A stretch of 47,896 bases of DNA from Achromobacter sp. Root83 (lineage in GTDB: Bacteria; Pseudomonadota; Gammaproteobacteria; Burkholderiales; Burkholderiaceae_B), in NCBI RefSeq assembly GCF_001428845.1, contig NZ_LMIU01000011.1, positions 1 to 47,896 on the forward strand, given 5' to 3'. Each line of letters opens with the position of its first letter. The stretch's first letter is position 1. A model generated the notes under the pieces. It saw only the letters and a program-made list of their open reading frames with translations. It was not told the DNA's origin and ran no database searches. A program made the translations under genes and the position numbers. Shown in pieces: positions 1-11,374 of this stretch.

Positions 1-202
1 GTTGCTCAGGGGTGATTGGCTTGCCTGGTCCCCGCTTGCCCAGTAGGTCCGCCTCGTATTGAACCAGCCAGCGCCGTAACGCTGTCTCGCCAATCCCCAC
101 AGAGGCGCAGACTTCGGGCACGCTGAAACCCTTGTCCTTGACCATCCGAACAGCTTCCAGCTTGAACTCGGCTGTAAACACGCGTCTTCTAATCTTGGTC
201 AT
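1..202 (-). CDS. IS3-family transposase OrfA, N-terminal part
   Basis: The first 67 codons of an OrfA-type helix-turn-helix protein are visible. The start is ATG at 202 with a strong AGGAGG ribosome site seven bases upstream. The product begins MTKIRRRVFTAEFKLEAVRM and later shows a GIGETALRRW helix-turn-helix segment and GKPITPEQ, typical of the IS3/IS911 OrfA proteins that bind the IS ends and are fused to OrfB by programmed frameshifting. The frameshift site and the DDE catalytic domain of OrfB are beyond the window edge. The gene is cut by the window, not visibly broken. Confidence 0.85.
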   Translation of the reverse strand, partial: MTKIRRRVFTAEFKLEAVRMVKDKGFSVPEVCASVGIGETALRRWLVQYEADLLGKRGPGKPITPEQ

Positions 203-257
203 GACCCACCTCCTAGGTTCAACCTAACTGGGTGTCTACCAAAATTAGACCACTACA
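1..257 (-). mobile_element. IS3-family insertion sequence, partial left copy
   Basis: The element's end is placed at 257, where the minus strand reads TGTAGTGGTCTAATTTTGG; IS3-family ends usually begin with TG. It runs off the window at base 1. Positions 75-257 match the reverse complement of 47714-47896 at all 183 bases as I read them, so two inverted copies of one element bracket the window. The far end, orfB and any outer target duplication lie outside. The exact terminus is uncertain because the two copies also share 15 identical bases immediately beyond it. Confidence 0.85.
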
Positions 258-302
258 CAATCGCAGCCCCGCTCGCCCCACGGCCCCGGCACGCCAGGCG
301 TC
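258..302. repeat. 45-bp repeat abutting the left IS copy
   Basis: Read on the minus strand this stretch goes GACGCCTGG, then a G-rich centre, then CGGGGCTGCGATTG directly against the IS end. The same arrangement lies at 47669-47713. Without gaps, about 37 of 45 columns agree: the 9 outer and 14 inner bases are identical and the centre has diverged. A weaker match continues about 8 bases outward. It could be a dispersed intergenic repeat used as an insertion target, or an unrecognised part of the mobile unit. Confidence 0.6.
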
Positions 303-342
303 TTAAGAACCGGAATCCATGCCCATGGACCACGCAATCACC

Positions 343-1752
343 TCAAGACCCAGCCACCACATCATCCCCCCCCAGCGCCTGATAAACCGTCACCTGATTC
401 ACCAGCCGATTCAACATATTCTCATCCCTGGCAATCTCCGCCGTCCTGCGCTTCTCCTGCGCATCCAGCCAATCCTTCAACGACACCGCGCCCGCCCGAT
501 ACCGCACTTCGTACAGCCGCTCGGCCTCCCTGGCCGACTGCAGGGATACGTCGAGCTGTTCGGCGCGCAGCGTCAACTGCGTCCGGTTCGACAGCGCGTT
601 TTCCACATCCGCCATCGCCTGGTACAGCGACTGCCGGAAGGTGACGACACGCTCCTCGTAGTCCGCCTTGGAAATCTTGATGTTGAGCTGCATCTGATTC
701 CATTGCAGGAACGGCAGTGTCAGCCCCGCCCCCAGCGTGGCGATGGGATTCTGCAGCACGCTGGAAAGCGTCGGGCTGGAGCTGCCCAGCGCGCCTGTCA
801 GCGTCAGCGGCGGATAGAAGCTGGCGCGGGTTGCGTCAACGGTGGCCAGCGACTCGCGCAGCCGGAGTTCCGCCGCGCGCAGATCCGGACGCCGGCCCAG
901 CAGTTCCGCCGGCACCCCCGCGCGGGCCTCGGGCAGCGCGTTGGACGGCAGGCGTTCCGGGTTGGCCATGCTGCGGTCCGGCGGGCCGTCGAACAGGATG
1001 GTCAGCGCATTCGTGAATTCCACGCGCTGCTGCACCAGCAGCGCGTGCGCGGCCTGCTGGCTGGCCACGGTCTGTTGGGCCTCGGCCAGCTCCAACGCGG
1101 ATGCCCCGCCCGCCGCATATTGCGCACGCACCAGGTCCTGAGTCCGGCGGGCGTAGGCGATGCTCTCCTCGCTGCTGGCGATGCGCTGGTTGATGAAGGC
1201 CGTCTGCCAGTACAGCGTGGCGGTCGTGCCCACCAGCGACAGGGCCGCGCTTTCGCGGTCCTGCCCCGTCGCCAGCGCTTCCCACTGCGCCGCGTCGCGC
1301 TGGCGCGACAGCTTGCCCCACAGGTCTACCTCGTAGCTGACGGTCAGCTCGGCCGAATTTGCCCGCGAGATGGCGCGGTCGCCATGGAGGTTGCGGATCC
1401 GCGTGACGTTGGCGTCGCCGCCGAGCTGCGGGATGAGCTTGTCTTCGGACAGGCCCGCCTGGTACTGGGCGCGGCGCACCCGGATCGCCGCGGCGGCCAG
1501 ATCGTTGTTGCGCGCCAGCGCGGCGTCGACCAGGCCATTGAGCACCGGGTCGTTGAAATTCCGCCACCAGGCGCCGCCATCGGCCAGCGAGGCCTGCGCG
1601 CCGCTCGCGCCTTCCGAGGGCGCGTGGGTCCAGGCCGCTGGGGTACTGACCGCCGGCGGCTCGTAGTCGGTGCGCAGCAGGCTGCCGCAACCACCCAGCG
1701 TCAACATCGCAGCCAGGGCGGCGGGCTTGCAGATCAGGGAAACCGCTTTCAT
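343..1752 (-). CDS. NodT/TolC-family outer membrane efflux lipoprotein
   Basis: Outer membrane channel expected to complete the MacAB tripartite pump upstream. The 469-residue product starts with a lipoprotein signal peptide whose lipobox LGGC puts the acylated cysteine at residue 22. The remainder has two OEP-type repeats rich in Ala, Gln and Leu helical segments, as in NodT/OprM proteins, and the length is normal. I chose ATG 1752 because GAGG lies just before it. An in-frame ATG at 1761 overlaps the macB stop (ATGA) and would add three residues. Translational coupling to macB is likely either way. It is the last gene of the operon, 140 bp from the IS coding start. Confidence 0.9.
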   Translation of the reverse strand: MKAVSLICKPAALAAMLTLGGCGSLLRTDYEPPAVSTPAAWTHAPSEGASGAQASLADGGAWWRNFNDPVLNGLVDAALARNNDLAAAAIRVRRAQYQAGLSEDKLIPQLGGDANVTRIRNLHGDRAISRANSAELTVSYEVDLWGKLSRQRDAAQWEALATGQDRESAALSLVGTTATLYWQTAFINQRIASSEESIAYARRTQDLVRAQYAAGGASALELAEAQQTVASQQAAHALLVQQRVEFTNALTILFDGPPDRSMANPERLPSNALPEARAGVPAELLGRRPDLRAAELRLRESLATVDATRASFYPPLTLTGALGSSSPTLSSVLQNPIATLGAGLTLPFLQWNQMQLNIKISKADYEERVVTFRQSLYQAMADVENALSNRTQLTLRAEQLDVSLQSAREAERLYEVRYRAGAVSLKDWLDAQEKRRTAEIARDENMLNRLVNQVTVYQALGGDDVVAGS

Positions 1753-1757
1753 TGTCC

Positions 1758-3716
1758 TCATTCCCGGGCCAGCGCCTCGACGGGATCCAGGCGCGCCGCA
1801 TTGCGCGCCGGCAAATAGCCAAAAATCACACCGATCAGGGTCGAGCAGGTGAATGCCGCCACCATCGATGCCGTGGAATAGATCATCTGGAACGACCCGC
1901 CCGTCGCCTTGGACACGAGCACGCCCAGCCCCAGCGACAGCAGGATGCCCACCGCCCCGCCGATCAGGCACACCAGCACCGCCTCGATCAGGAACTGCTG
2001 CATGATGTCGCTGCGCCGCGCGCCCACCGCCATGCGCACGCCGATCTCGCGGGTGCGCTCGGTGACCGACACCAGCATGATGTTCATCACCCCGATGCCG
2101 CCCACCATCAGTGAAATCAGCGCGATCAGGGACACCAGCAAGGTCATCGTGGCCGTGGTGCGTTCGATGGTCTTGCGGATGGCATCGGTGTTGAACACGA
2201 AGAAATCCTTCACCACGTGCCGGCGCGTCAACGTGCGCACGATGGCCTGCTCGGCGGCGGCCGGCGGGGTCGCGTCGTTGACGCGCACCGTGATGCTCTT
2301 GAGGTGCTGCTGGCCCAGCACGCGCGACAGCGCCGTCGTGTACGGGATCCACACGTTCAAGGAATCGTTGTTGCCGAATACCGTGTCCTTCTTCTCCGTC
2401 ACGCCGATCACGCGGGCGGGCATGGCCCCCAGGAAGACCACCTGCCCGATGGCCTCGGTGTGCGTTCCGAACAGGGCGCGCCGCGTGCTTTCGTCGATCA
2501 CCACCTCCTGCGCCCGGCGCGCCACGCTGGTTTCGTCGAAGAACTTGCCCTGCGCCAGCTTGATCGCGCGCACGCGGAAGTACTGTTCGCCCACGCCCTG
2601 GATAGAGCCGTTCACCGACACGTTGCGAAAGCGCAGCGTGTTGCTGGTGGCGACTTCCGGCGTGACGCTGTCCACATAGGCTTCGCGCGCCAGCGCCTCG
2701 GCGTCGGCCGCGACCAGCGTGCGGATGTTCACCGCCTTTTCATCGCCGAAGTCCTTTCCGGGAAAGACCTCGACCGTGTTGGTGCCGATCTGGCTGATGT
2801 CTTCCAGGATCTTGCGCCGCGAGCCTTCGCCCAGCGCCACCACCGACACCACGGCCGCGATGCCGATGATGATGCCCAGCATCGTCAGCGACGTGCGCAG
2901 CCGATGGGCATTCATGGCCAGCAGCGCCATGCGCAGGGCTTCGCCGCAACGGTCCAGGTAGGCCTGCCAGGCGGGGCGCTGGGCCAGCGCCGGCGCCTCG
3001 TCCTTCCTGGATTCGCGGCGCGGCGCGTCCGGGTTGCGCTTGTCGGCGACGATCTCCCCGTCGCTGATCTCGATGATGCGCTGGGCATGCCGCGCCACGT
3101 TCATGTCGTGGGTGACGATGATGATGGTGTGGCCCGCCGCGTTCAGCTCTTCCAGGATGCGCAGCACCTCCTGGCCCGTGTGGGTGTCCAGGGCGCCGGT
3201 GGGTTCGTCGGCCAGGATGATGTCGCCGCCGTTCATCAGCGCCCGCGCGATGCTCACGCGCTGCTGCTGGCCGCCGGACAACTGGCCGGGCCGATGCCCG
3301 GACCGGTCGCCCAGCCCCAGCCGCTTCAGCAACTCCGTGGCGCGTTCCAGGCGCGCCTCGCGGCGCTTGCCGGCGTAGACGGCCGGCACTTCCACGTTGC
3401 CTTGCGCGCTCAGGTCCGACAGCAGGTGGTAGCGCTGGAAGATGAACCCGAAGTGTTCGCGGCGCAACTCGGCCAGTTCGTCCGGATCCAGCGCGCCGGT
3501 GCTGCGGCCGCCGACCTTGTACTCGCCGCGCGTCGGACGGTCCAGGCATCCCAGGATGTTCATCAGCGTGGACTTGCCCGACCCGGACGCGCCCACGATG
3601 GCCACCATTTCGCCGGCCTCGATCGTGAGGTCGATGTCCTTCAGGACGGCGATGGTCTGTTCGCCTGCGGGGAACTCCCGGCGCACTCCGGCCAGGGAAA
3701 TAAGCGGCCCGTCCAT
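1758..3716 (-). CDS. macB: MacB-type ABC transporter, fused ATPase and permease
   Basis: Inner membrane component of a MacAB tripartite efflux system, a family that exports macrolides, lipopeptides, siderophores or other amphiphiles; the substrate here is unknown. The 652 residues match the family length. The N-terminal ATPase has Walker [10 protein letters not shown] (residues 42-50), the signature LSGGQQQRV and Walker [14 protein letters not shown] linker is followed by one membrane segment near residue 280, a large periplasmic domain and three C-terminal membrane segments. The start at 3716 lies one base after the macA stop and gives the usual N-terminus. The order macA-macB-outer membrane channel indicates a single operon. 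Confidence 0.95.
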   Translation of the reverse strand: MDGPLISLAGVRREFPAGEQTIAVLKDIDLTIEAGEMVAIVGASGSGKSTLMNILGCLDRPTRGEYKVGGRSTGALDPDELAELRREHFGFIFQRYHLLSDLSAQGNVEVPAVYAGKRREARLERATELLKRLGLGDRSGHRPGQLSGGQQQRVSIARALMNGGDIILADEPTGALDTHTGQEVLRILEELNAAGHTIIIVTHDMNVARHAQRIIEISDGEIVADKRNPDAPRRESRKDEAPALAQRPAWQAYLDRCGEALRMALLAMNAHRLRTSLTMLGIIIGIAAVVSVVALGEGSRRKILEDISQIGTNTVEVFPGKDFGDEKAVNIRTLVAADAEALAREAYVDSVTPEVATSNTLRFRNVSVNGSIQGVGEQYFRVRAIKLAQGKFFDETSVARRAQEVVIDESTRRALFGTHTEAIGQVVFLGAMPARVIGVTEKKDTVFGNNDSLNVWIPYTTALSRVLGQQHLKSITVRVNDATPPAAAEQAIVRTLTRRHVVKDFFVFNTDAIRKTIERTTATMTLLVSLIALISLMVGGIGVMNIMLVSVTERTREIGVRMAVGARRSDIMQQFLIEAVLVCLIGGAVGILLSLGLGVLVSKATGGSFQMIYSTASMVAAFTCSTLIGVIFGYLPARNAARLDPVEALARE

Positions 3717-3717
3717 G

Positions 3718-4902
3718 TCAGGCCCCCGGCTTCGCCGCGGCCGGCGCCGAATCCGCCGACACCACGCGTTCGCCCACCTCCAGGCCTTCCAGCACCTGCG
3801 CCTGCACATTGTTGTTCATGCCGACACGGACCTGGCGCGCCTGCGTGCTGTTGTCCTTCCCGACCACGCGCACCGTGTAGCGCCCGTCCTCGCCGCGCTT
3901 GCCCAGGGCAGAGGCAGGCACGACGATGGCGTCCTTGGCCTCGCCCAGCACGATGAAGACCTGCGCGGTCATGGAGATGCGCAGCTTCTCGTCGGGGTTG
4001 GGCACGTCGAACAGTCCGTTGTAATAGACGGCGGCGCTGGTCGAGGTGCCGGTGGAAGCCGTGAGCGACGAGGTCGCGTCGTCCTTCTGGATGGAGTCCG
4101 GCGCGGGCTCCACTGCGCGCAGCTTGGCGTGATAGCGCTGGTCGGGCTCGCCCAGGATGGTGAAGTAGACCGGCAGGCCCGTCGTGACCCGGGTCACGTC
4201 GGCCTCGGAAATCTGCGCCTTGATCGTCATGGTGTCCACCTGGGCCACCTTGATGATGGTCGGCGCGCTCTGGATCGAGTTGACCGTCTGCCCTTCCTTC
4301 GTCACCACGGCCACCACCATGCCGTCGATGGGCGAGACGATGCGTGTGTAGCCGAGGTTGACGCGGGCGGTGTCCACCTGGATCTCGGCCTGGGCGATCT
4401 GCGCATCCAGCGAAGCGATCTCGGCGCGGGTCACGCCCAGCGTGGCCTCGGCGGTCTCGTAGGCCTCGCGCGAGCTGGCGTCGGCCGCCAGCATCTGGCG
4501 CTGGCGGCGGAAGGCGAGTTCGGCCTGTTTCAGCATGGCGACCTTGGCGGCCCGCTCGGCGCGGCGGGTCTGCAGGGCCGCTTCGGCGTTGCGCAGGTCG
4601 TTCTGCTGGGTCAGGTCGTCGATCTCGGCCACGAGCTGCCCTTTCTTGACCCGGTCCCCCAGCGCCACCTTCAGGGATTTCAACTGGCCGGTTGCCTGGG
4701 CGCCGACGCTGACGCGCTCGATCGCGTCGATGGTTCCGCTGGCCAGCACGCTGTCTTCAAGATTGGCCCGGCTGACCTCGGCCACGGCAAAGGTGGGCGG
4801 CGGCGGCGCGGGAAAGAATGCGGCCCGCGCCCCCAGGCCGACAAGCAGGAGGAGCGCGGCGATCAGGGTGTAGCGCTTGAATTTGCTGCGGGATTTTTTC
4901 AT
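3718..4902 (-). CDS. macA: MacA-type periplasmic adaptor (membrane fusion protein)
   Basis: HlyD/RND-type adaptor linking MacB to the outer membrane channel. The 394-residue product opens with [11 protein letters not shown] and one membrane anchor (about residues 11-28). A lipoyl/barrel-sandwich segment, a long alpha-hairpin rich in Ala, Glu and Arg (about 100-185) and beta-barrel segments follow. A longer frame reaches 5031, but its upstream residues are unlike the family and would precede the anchor, so ATG 4902 is preferred. It is the first gene of the macA-macB-nodT operon and diverges from an MFS gene; control signals should lie in 4903-5207. Confidence 0.93.
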   Translation of the reverse strand: MKKSRSKFKRYTLIAALLLLVGLGARAAFFPAPPPPTFAVAEVSRANLEDSVLASGTIDAIERVSVGAQATGQLKSLKVALGDRVKKGQLVAEIDDLTQQNDLRNAEAALQTRRAERAAKVAMLKQAELAFRRQRQMLAADASSREAYETAEATLGVTRAEIASLDAQIAQAEIQVDTARVNLGYTRIVSPIDGMVVAVVTKEGQTVNSIQSAPTIIKVAQVDTMTIKAQISEADVTRVTTGLPVYFTILGEPDQRYHAKLRAVEPAPDSIQKDDATSSLTASTGTSTSAAVYYNGLFDVPNPDEKLRISMTAQVFIVLGEAKDAIVVPASALGKRGEDGRYTVRVVGKDNSTQARQVRVGMNNNVQAQVLEGLEVGERVVSADSAPAAAKPGA

Positions 4903-5207
4903 TGAACGTGATTGGAATGAGAAGCGGCCCCTGCCGCGGCAGACGCGGCCGGCGCTGCTGATGCTCAGGAATAACGAGGCGCCCCGCGATTGTTCCGTTG
5001 CGTGAACGATACAACGGCCGCGGCGCACCATCAGGACCCTTTTACCGCACCTGCCTCGAACGTGCAGTCATCTTGCCCCGTAAACAACCCGACTTGTCCG
5101 CTATGGCAGCTATCTCGTCACAGTGACTAGACACTAGCCCCGGCGGTGCAAAAAATCACCGCCTCGACATAGGCGGATGTTACGAACAGAATGAATGCAG
5201 TTAAGCC
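4903..5207. other. Divergent intergenic region macA / MFS gene
   Basis: This 305-bp gap holds no convincing gene. Its most visible structure is a perfect 7-bp dyad, GGCGGTG (5142-5148) and CACCGCC (5157-5163), around a CAAAAAAT loop, 44 bp before the MFS start. It could be a transcript hairpin or a regulator site shared by the two divergent genes. No convincing sigma70 promoter was recognised. Confidence 0.45.
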
Positions 5208-6419
5208 GTGTCTACCTCCCACAGATCCCCCTCTTCTCCTTCCAGTTCTCCGGAATTTTCCGGGGCGGCGCTGTTGTGCCTGCTGGCAATGATGAACCAT
5301 CTGGCCTTGACGGGGGGACGGATCACTGTCTCGCTGACGGCATTGCAGATGGGACTGTCCACCTTCAAGGTGGGGACGCTGGTCGCGGTGTTCGCCGTGC
5401 TGCCGATGCTGTTCTCGGTGCGCGCCGGACGCTGGGTCGACCGCGTCGGCATTGTGCGCCCCCTGGCCATCGGCACCACACTGGTCGCCATGGGCACGGC
5501 CTTGCCCTTCATCTCGCAAACCCAGATTGCGCTGCTGGTGGCGTCCTGCTGCATCGGCATCGGATTCATGCTGCATCAGGTCGCGACGCAGGACCTGTTG
5601 GGACACGCCGAGCCCGCCCAGCGCCTGCGCAACTTCTCGTTCATGTCGCTGGCGCTGGCGGGGTCGGGTTTCTCCGGCCCTCTTATCGCGGGGCTGGCGA
5701 TCGACCACCTGGGCACCCGGGCGGCCTTCGGTCTTTTGGCGCTGGGCCCGCTGCTGTCGGCGGGCGGTCTGTACGCCATGCGCCACCAATTGAAGGCCGT
5801 GGATTCGCAGTTGACCGGGGTGCGCGAGGCCCAGCGCCGCCGGGTCACCGAGTTGCTGGCCGTGCCGGCGCTGCGCCGCATCCTGATGGTCAACACCATT
5901 CTGTCCGGCGCCTGGGACACCCACCTGTTTGTCGTGCCCATCTTCGGCGTGGCGATCGGCCTGTCGGCCACCACCATCGGTGTGATTCTTGCTTCCTTCG
6001 CGGCGGCAACCTTCGTCATCCGCCTTGTACTGCCCTTGATCCAGCGCCGGGTCCGCTCCTGGACGCTGGTGCGGGTCGCCATGGCGACCGCCGCCATCGA
6101 TTTCATGCTTTATCCGCTGTTCACCGACGTTACCGTCCTGATCGTGCTGTCTTTTATCCTGGGCCTTGCCCTGGGATGCTGCCAGCCCAGCATGCTGGCC
6201 CTGCTGCATCAGCATTCGCCGCCAGGACGGGCCGCTGAAGCCGTCGGCCTGCGGATGGCGCTGATCAACGGCTCGCAGGTGTCGCTGCCGTTGACCTTCG
6301 GCGCGCTGGGTGCGGTAATTGGCGTTGCCCCCCTGTTCTGGGCCTACTCCGTGGCCCTGATGGCCGGAGGCTGGGCCAATCGCAACCCCCCGATCGAGCC
6401 TGACCGGAATAAAACGTAG
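5208..6419 (+). CDS. Major facilitator superfamily transporter
   Basis: A 403-residue membrane protein with about twelve hydrophobic segments arranged as two six-helix halves. It carries the loop 2-3 signature region around GRWVDRVG, typical of MFS drug or metabolite exporters. The start is GTG at 5208: a TAA stop lies in frame at 5202-5204 and no in-frame ATG lies between them, so the start is constrained although the ribosome site is weak. It diverges from macA, so two efflux-type systems may share a control region. Two bases separate it from the downstream ChaC-like gene, suggesting cotranscription. The substrate cannot be read from the sequence. Confidence 0.88.
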   Translation: MSTSHRSPSSPSSSPEFSGAALLCLLAMMNHLALTGGRITVSLTALQMGLSTFKVGTLVAVFAVLPMLFSVRAGRWVDRVGIVRPLAIGTTLVAMGTALPFISQTQIALLVASCCIGIGFMLHQVATQDLLGHAEPAQRLRNFSFMSLALAGSGFSGPLIAGLAIDHLGTRAAFGLLALGPLLSAGGLYAMRHQLKAVDSQLTGVREAQRRRVTELLAVPALRRILMVNTILSGAWDTHLFVVPIFGVAIGLSATTIGVILASFAAATFVIRLVLPLIQRRVRSWTLVRVAMATAAIDFMLYPLFTDVTVLIVLSFILGLALGCCQPSMLALLHQHSPPGRAAEAVGLRMALINGSQVSLPLTFGALGAVIGVAPLFWAYSVALMAGGWANRNPPIEPDRNKT

Positions 6420-6421
6420 TC

Positions 6422-7084
6422 GTGAACATGCAGTCATCCCCTCCCGCTTCGGGCGTCCCTGGCGCCACCCTGCCCTTTCGCCTCTGGACCCCGGAAGAAC
6501 GGCAGGCTTCGCTGGACGATGCCCTGCAACACTGGCGGTCGGGCGAGGATGTCTGGGTGTACGGCTACGGCTCGCTGATCTGGCGCCCCGATTTCGACTT
6601 CATGGAACGCCGGCTCGCCACCCTGCGCGGCCACCACCGCGCGCTGTGCCTGTGGTCGCGGGTCAACCGGGGCACGCCGGAATGCCCGGGACTGGTGTTC
6701 GGGCTGGATCGCGGCGGTTCCTGCCGAGGCGTCGTCTACCGCCTGGCCGGCGACCAGGTCCCGCATTATTTTCCCGCCCTCTGGGAGCGCGAGATGTCCA
6801 CCGGCGCCTATCTGCCCCGCTGGATCAACTGCGCGACCGACACCGGTCCCGTCCGGGCCCTGGTCTTCATCATGAACCGGGACAATCCCGCCTATATCCG
6901 CGCCCTGCCCGACGCGGAATTGCTGGAGATCGTGCGCCGGGCCGCCGGACGCTATGGCCCCTGCACCGACTACGTGGTGCAGACCGCTCAGGCCCTGCGC
7001 GCCGCGGGCATCCATGACGCCCGCCTGGACGCCATCGCCCGCCGGCTCGAACAGGACGGCCGCCCGCTGCCCGAAGGCGCCTGA
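6422..7084 (+). CDS. ChaC-like gamma-glutamylcyclotransferase
   Basis: Probably a glutathione-specific gamma-glutamylcyclotransferase releasing 5-oxoproline and Cys-Gly in the cytoplasm. The product has the family's substrate loop VYGYGSLIW (residues 46-54). The catalytic glutamate expected of the fold is probably Glu122 or Glu124 in WEREMSTGAY. GTG 6422 is two bases past the MFS stop; ATG 6428 is an equally possible start two codons later. At 220 residues it is of normal ChaC length. The coupling to an exporter gene may suggest thiol or peptide turnover, but this is inference. Confidence 0.88.
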   Translation: MNMQSSPPASGVPGATLPFRLWTPEERQASLDDALQHWRSGEDVWVYGYGSLIWRPDFDFMERRLATLRGHHRALCLWSRVNRGTPECPGLVFGLDRGGSCRGVVYRLAGDQVPHYFPALWEREMSTGAYLPRWINCATDTGPVRALVFIMNRDNPAYIRALPDAELLEIVRRAAGRYGPCTDYVVQTAQALRAAGIHDARLDAIARRLEQDGRPLPEGA

Positions 7085-7199
7085 GCGGCGCCCCCCGGCC
7101 AGCGGCGGCGAACTTGCCTGGGGCCTGCGCGGGGTCAATGGGGAAGCCGGGCGCCAAGCGGTATAAACTCCCTGTTATCAACGCTGAATCCCCCGTCCC

Positions 7200-7829
7200 A
7201 TGTCCGTCTCCGATCTGCGTCAAAGCTACGAAAAGCACGTGCTGCTGGAAAGCCAGGCAGCCGCGTCTCCGTTCGAGCAGTTCACCCGCTGGTTCGACGA
7301 GGCCCTGGCCTCCAAGGTGCCCGAGCCCAACGCCATGACCCTGGCCACCGTGGATGCCGCCGGCCAGCCCAGCGCCCGCATCGTCCTGATCAAGGGTTTC
7401 GACGCGCAGGGCTTCACGTTCTTCACCAATTACGAATCTCGCAAGGGCCTGGACCTGCAGGCCGAACCGCGAGCCTGCCTGCTGTTCTTCTGGCAGCCTC
7501 TGGAACGCCAGGTCCGCATCGAGGGCGTGGTGGAAAAAGTGGCTGCCGAAGAGTCGGACGCCTACTACCACAGCCGTCCCGCCGGTTCGCGCATCGGCGC
7601 CTGGGCCTCGTGCCAGAGCCGGCCGATCACCCGCGAAGCGCTGGAAGCCCGCGAACAGGAATTCCGCGAGCGTTTCGGCGAGCAGCCGCCGCGCCCGCCG
7701 CATTGGGGCGGTTACCGCCTGAAGCCCACCGCCTTTGAATTCTGGCAAGGCAGGCCGTCGCGCCTGCATGACCGCCTGCGCTATGTCGCGGACGGTCCGG
7801 CCTGGAAGATCGAACGCCTGTCGCCCTGA
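7200..7829 (+). CDS. pdxH: Pyridoxine/pyridoxamine 5'-phosphate oxidase
   Basis: FMN enzyme for the last step of pyridoxal 5'-phosphate synthesis and salvage. The 209-residue protein matches PdxH along its length. The N-terminus has [11 protein letters not shown], the FMN-binding strand reads [10 protein letters not shown], and the C-terminal substrate region reads [16 protein letters not shown] followed by RLHDRL. The arginine and histidine of the last motif contact pyridoxal phosphate in the family. The start ATG 7200 fits the homologous N-terminus. Upstream, TATAAA at 7162-7167 is a possible -10 element without a clear -35. The neighbouring gene also encodes a flavin-binding split-barrel protein. 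Confidence 0.96.
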   Translation: MSVSDLRQSYEKHVLLESQAAASPFEQFTRWFDEALASKVPEPNAMTLATVDAAGQPSARIVLIKGFDAQGFTFFTNYESRKGLDLQAEPRACLLFFWQPLERQVRIEGVVEKVAAEESDAYYHSRPAGSRIGAWASCQSRPITREALEAREQEFRERFGEQPPRPPHWGGYRLKPTAFEFWQGRPSRLHDRLRYVADGPAWKIERLSP

Positions 7830-7856
7830 TGCCGGGCGCCCCTGATGCCGGGCGCC
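7825..7856. repeat. 16-bp perfect tandem duplication
   Basis: CCCTGATGCCGGGCGC occurs twice without spacer, at 7825-7840 and 7841-7856. The first copy contains the pdxH stop codon; the second lies before the flavin reductase start. It looks like a simple slippage duplication. The GCCGGGCGC core is partly self-complementary, but no terminator with a T-run is present. Confidence 0.8.
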
Positions 7857-7883
7857 TTGCACGCCCGTCCGAATATCGATTGC

Positions 7884-9514
<1,631 letters not shown>

Positions 9515-9554
9515 TCCCGCCCATCCCTACTTCCTTTTCAGCCCATTCCCCGCC

Positions 9555-10409
9555 ATGCAGCACAACGACTACATCCTGACCCTGTCCTGCCCCGACCGCA
9601 CGGGCATCGTCTACCGCGTGAGCGGCCTGTTGTTCGAATTGGGCTGCAACATCCTGGATTCCCAGCAGTTCGGCGACGACGAGACGGGCCGCTTCTTCCT
9701 GCGCGTGCATTTCGACTTGCCCGTCAGCGTGCCGCCCGACGACCTGCGCGCCCGCCTGGACGCCATGTCCACCGAATACGGCATGGAACTCAAGCTGCAC
9801 GATGCCCGCCGCAAGGAACGCCTGCTGATCATGGTCAGCAAGCAGGGCCACTGCCTGAACGACCTGCTGTTCCGCGTGCATAGCGGACATCTGCACGCGG
9901 AAGTCGCCGCCATCGTGTCCAATCACAACGATTACGCCAGCCTTGCGGCGACCTACGGCATTCCGTTCCATCACCTGCCGGTCACGGCCGACACCAAGCT
10001 GGAACAAGAGCAGCAGGTGCTGGACATCGTGGACAAGGAAGGCATCGACCTGGTGGTGCTGGCCCGCTACATGCAGATCCTGTCGGCCGGCATGTGCCGC
10101 GCGCTGAACGGCCGCGCGATCAACATCCACCACAGCTTCCTGCCCAGTTTCAAGGGCGCGCGCCCCTATCACCAGGCGCATGCGCGCGGCGTGAAGATCA
10201 TCGGCGCCACCGCCCACTACGTGACGTCCGACCTGGACGAAGGCCCCATCATCGACCAGGACATCGAGCGCGTGGACCACACCATGACCGCCCAGGACCT
10301 GACCCAGGTGGGCAGCGACATCGAATCCCTGGTGCTGTCTCGCGCGGTGCGCAGCCACGTCGAACACCGCATCCTGCTGAATCGCAACAAGACCGTCGTG
10401 TTCCGCTGA
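9555..10409 (+). CDS. purU: Formyltetrahydrofolate deformylase
   Basis: Hydrolyses 10-formyltetrahydrofolate to formate and tetrahydrofolate, balancing one-carbon units. The 284 residues comprise an N-terminal ACT domain (about 5-80, starting ILTLSCPDRTGIVYRVSG) and a formyltransferase-fold domain. The catalytic stretch reads NIHHSFLPSFKGARPYHQA, then GATAHYVTSDLDEGPI with the conserved histidine and aspartate. Length and start are standard. The gene converges on a LysR-family gene with only three bases between the stop codons and no visible terminator. Confidence 0.96.
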   Translation: MQHNDYILTLSCPDRTGIVYRVSGLLFELGCNILDSQQFGDDETGRFFLRVHFDLPVSVPPDDLRARLDAMSTEYGMELKLHDARRKERLLIMVSKQGHCLNDLLFRVHSGHLHAEVAAIVSNHNDYASLAATYGIPFHHLPVTADTKLEQEQQVLDIVDKEGIDLVVLARYMQILSAGMCRALNGRAINIHHSFLPSFKGARPYHQAHARGVKIIGATAHYVTSDLDEGPIIDQDIERVDHTMTAQDLTQVGSDIESLVLSRAVRSHVEHRILLNRNKTVVFR

Positions 10410-10412
10410 TCC

Positions 10413-11336
10413 TCAGGTTGCCGCGGCTGACCCGCCCTGGGGCGGATCCAGGCGCGGGAACTGCCGCAGCACCAGCGCCACCGCTTTCTCCTGCAGCGGC
10501 GAACGCGCCGCGGACGGCCATATCGCCTGGCTGATGGAACGGGCCTCGTGCTCGAATGCGATAAAGCGCGTGCCGGCCAAACCGCTGCGCGACAGGCAGG
10601 CCGGCACGATCGACACCCCCAACCCCTGCGACACCAGCGACGCGACGCTCAGCCAGTGGCGCACTTCGTGACGGACCTCGGGCCGGAAGCCAGCCGCCAC
10701 GCACATGGACAGCACGGTTTCGTAATAGCTGGGCGAAGCCGCGCGGGCGAAGAACACGAAGTCGTCCGCCGCCAGTTCCGCCAAGCGCAGCGTCCGCCGG
10801 TCCGCCAGCGGATGCGCCTGCGGCAGGCACGCGACGAAGGGTTCCGCCATCAGGTCGCGCGCCTGGACCTCGTCCGGCACCGGATTGGCGTGGATGAAGC
10901 CCAGATCCTGCTCGCCGCGCCGCACCGCCTCGATCTGCTCATGCGAGTTCAGCTCCGTCAGCACATGCTCCACATCCGGCAGTTCGGCCCGCATGGCATT
11001 CAGCAGCGCCGGCAGGCCCCGGTACAGCATGGACCCGACAAACCCGATGCGCAGCCTGCCGCGCAGGCCCGCGTCCACCCGCTGCACCAGCGTGCGCACC
11101 TCTTCGGCCTGGCGCAGCAGGGTCAGGGCTTCCCGGTACAGCACCTGCCCGGCGTCGGTCAGCTGGACGTGGCGGCTGGTGCGCGCCAGCAGGCGCGCGC
11201 CCACGTTTTCCTCCAGTTGCCGGATGGCGTAGCTGAGCGGCGGCTGCGAAATATGCAGGCGCGCCGCCGCCCGGCTGAAATGGCGCTCTTCCGCCACCGC
11301 GATGAAGTAGCGCAACAGGCGCGGATCCAGGTCCAA
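10413..11336 (-). CDS. LysR-family transcriptional regulator
   Basis: A 307-residue LysR regulator. The N-terminal winged helix-turn-helix has the typical AVAEERHFSRAAARLHISQP segment, followed by a periplasmic-binding-like effector domain (about residues 92-295). It is divergent from the acyl-CoA dehydrogenase at 11457, the classical arrangement for a LysR regulator controlling its neighbour. The inferred targets are the acyl-CoA dehydrogenase, Bug protein and CoA-transferase genes (11457-15306), with an acid or acyl-CoA effector. An AT-rich dyad in the shared intergenic region is a candidate binding site. Confidence 0.93.
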   Translation of the reverse strand: MDLDPRLLRYFIAVAEERHFSRAAARLHISQPPLSYAIRQLEENVGARLLARTSRHVQLTDAGQVLYREALTLLRQAEEVRTLVQRVDAGLRGRLRIGFVGSMLYRGLPALLNAMRAELPDVEHVLTELNSHEQIEAVRRGEQDLGFIHANPVPDEVQARDLMAEPFVACLPQAHPLADRRTLRLAELAADDFVFFARAASPSYYETVLSMCVAAGFRPEVRHEVRHWLSVASLVSQGLGVSIVPACLSRSGLAGTRFIAFEHEARSISQAIWPSAARSPLQEKAVALVLRQFPRLDPPQGGSAAAT

Positions 11337-11374
11337 TCGTCGCTCCTACACGATCTATATTTTTTTTGGATTGT

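Noticed and set aside
319..1818. Long plus-strand open frame over the nodT-like gene
   Set aside because: It is antisense to a clearly recognisable lipoprotein gene and has Arg/Pro/Gln-rich shadow composition with no family resemblance.
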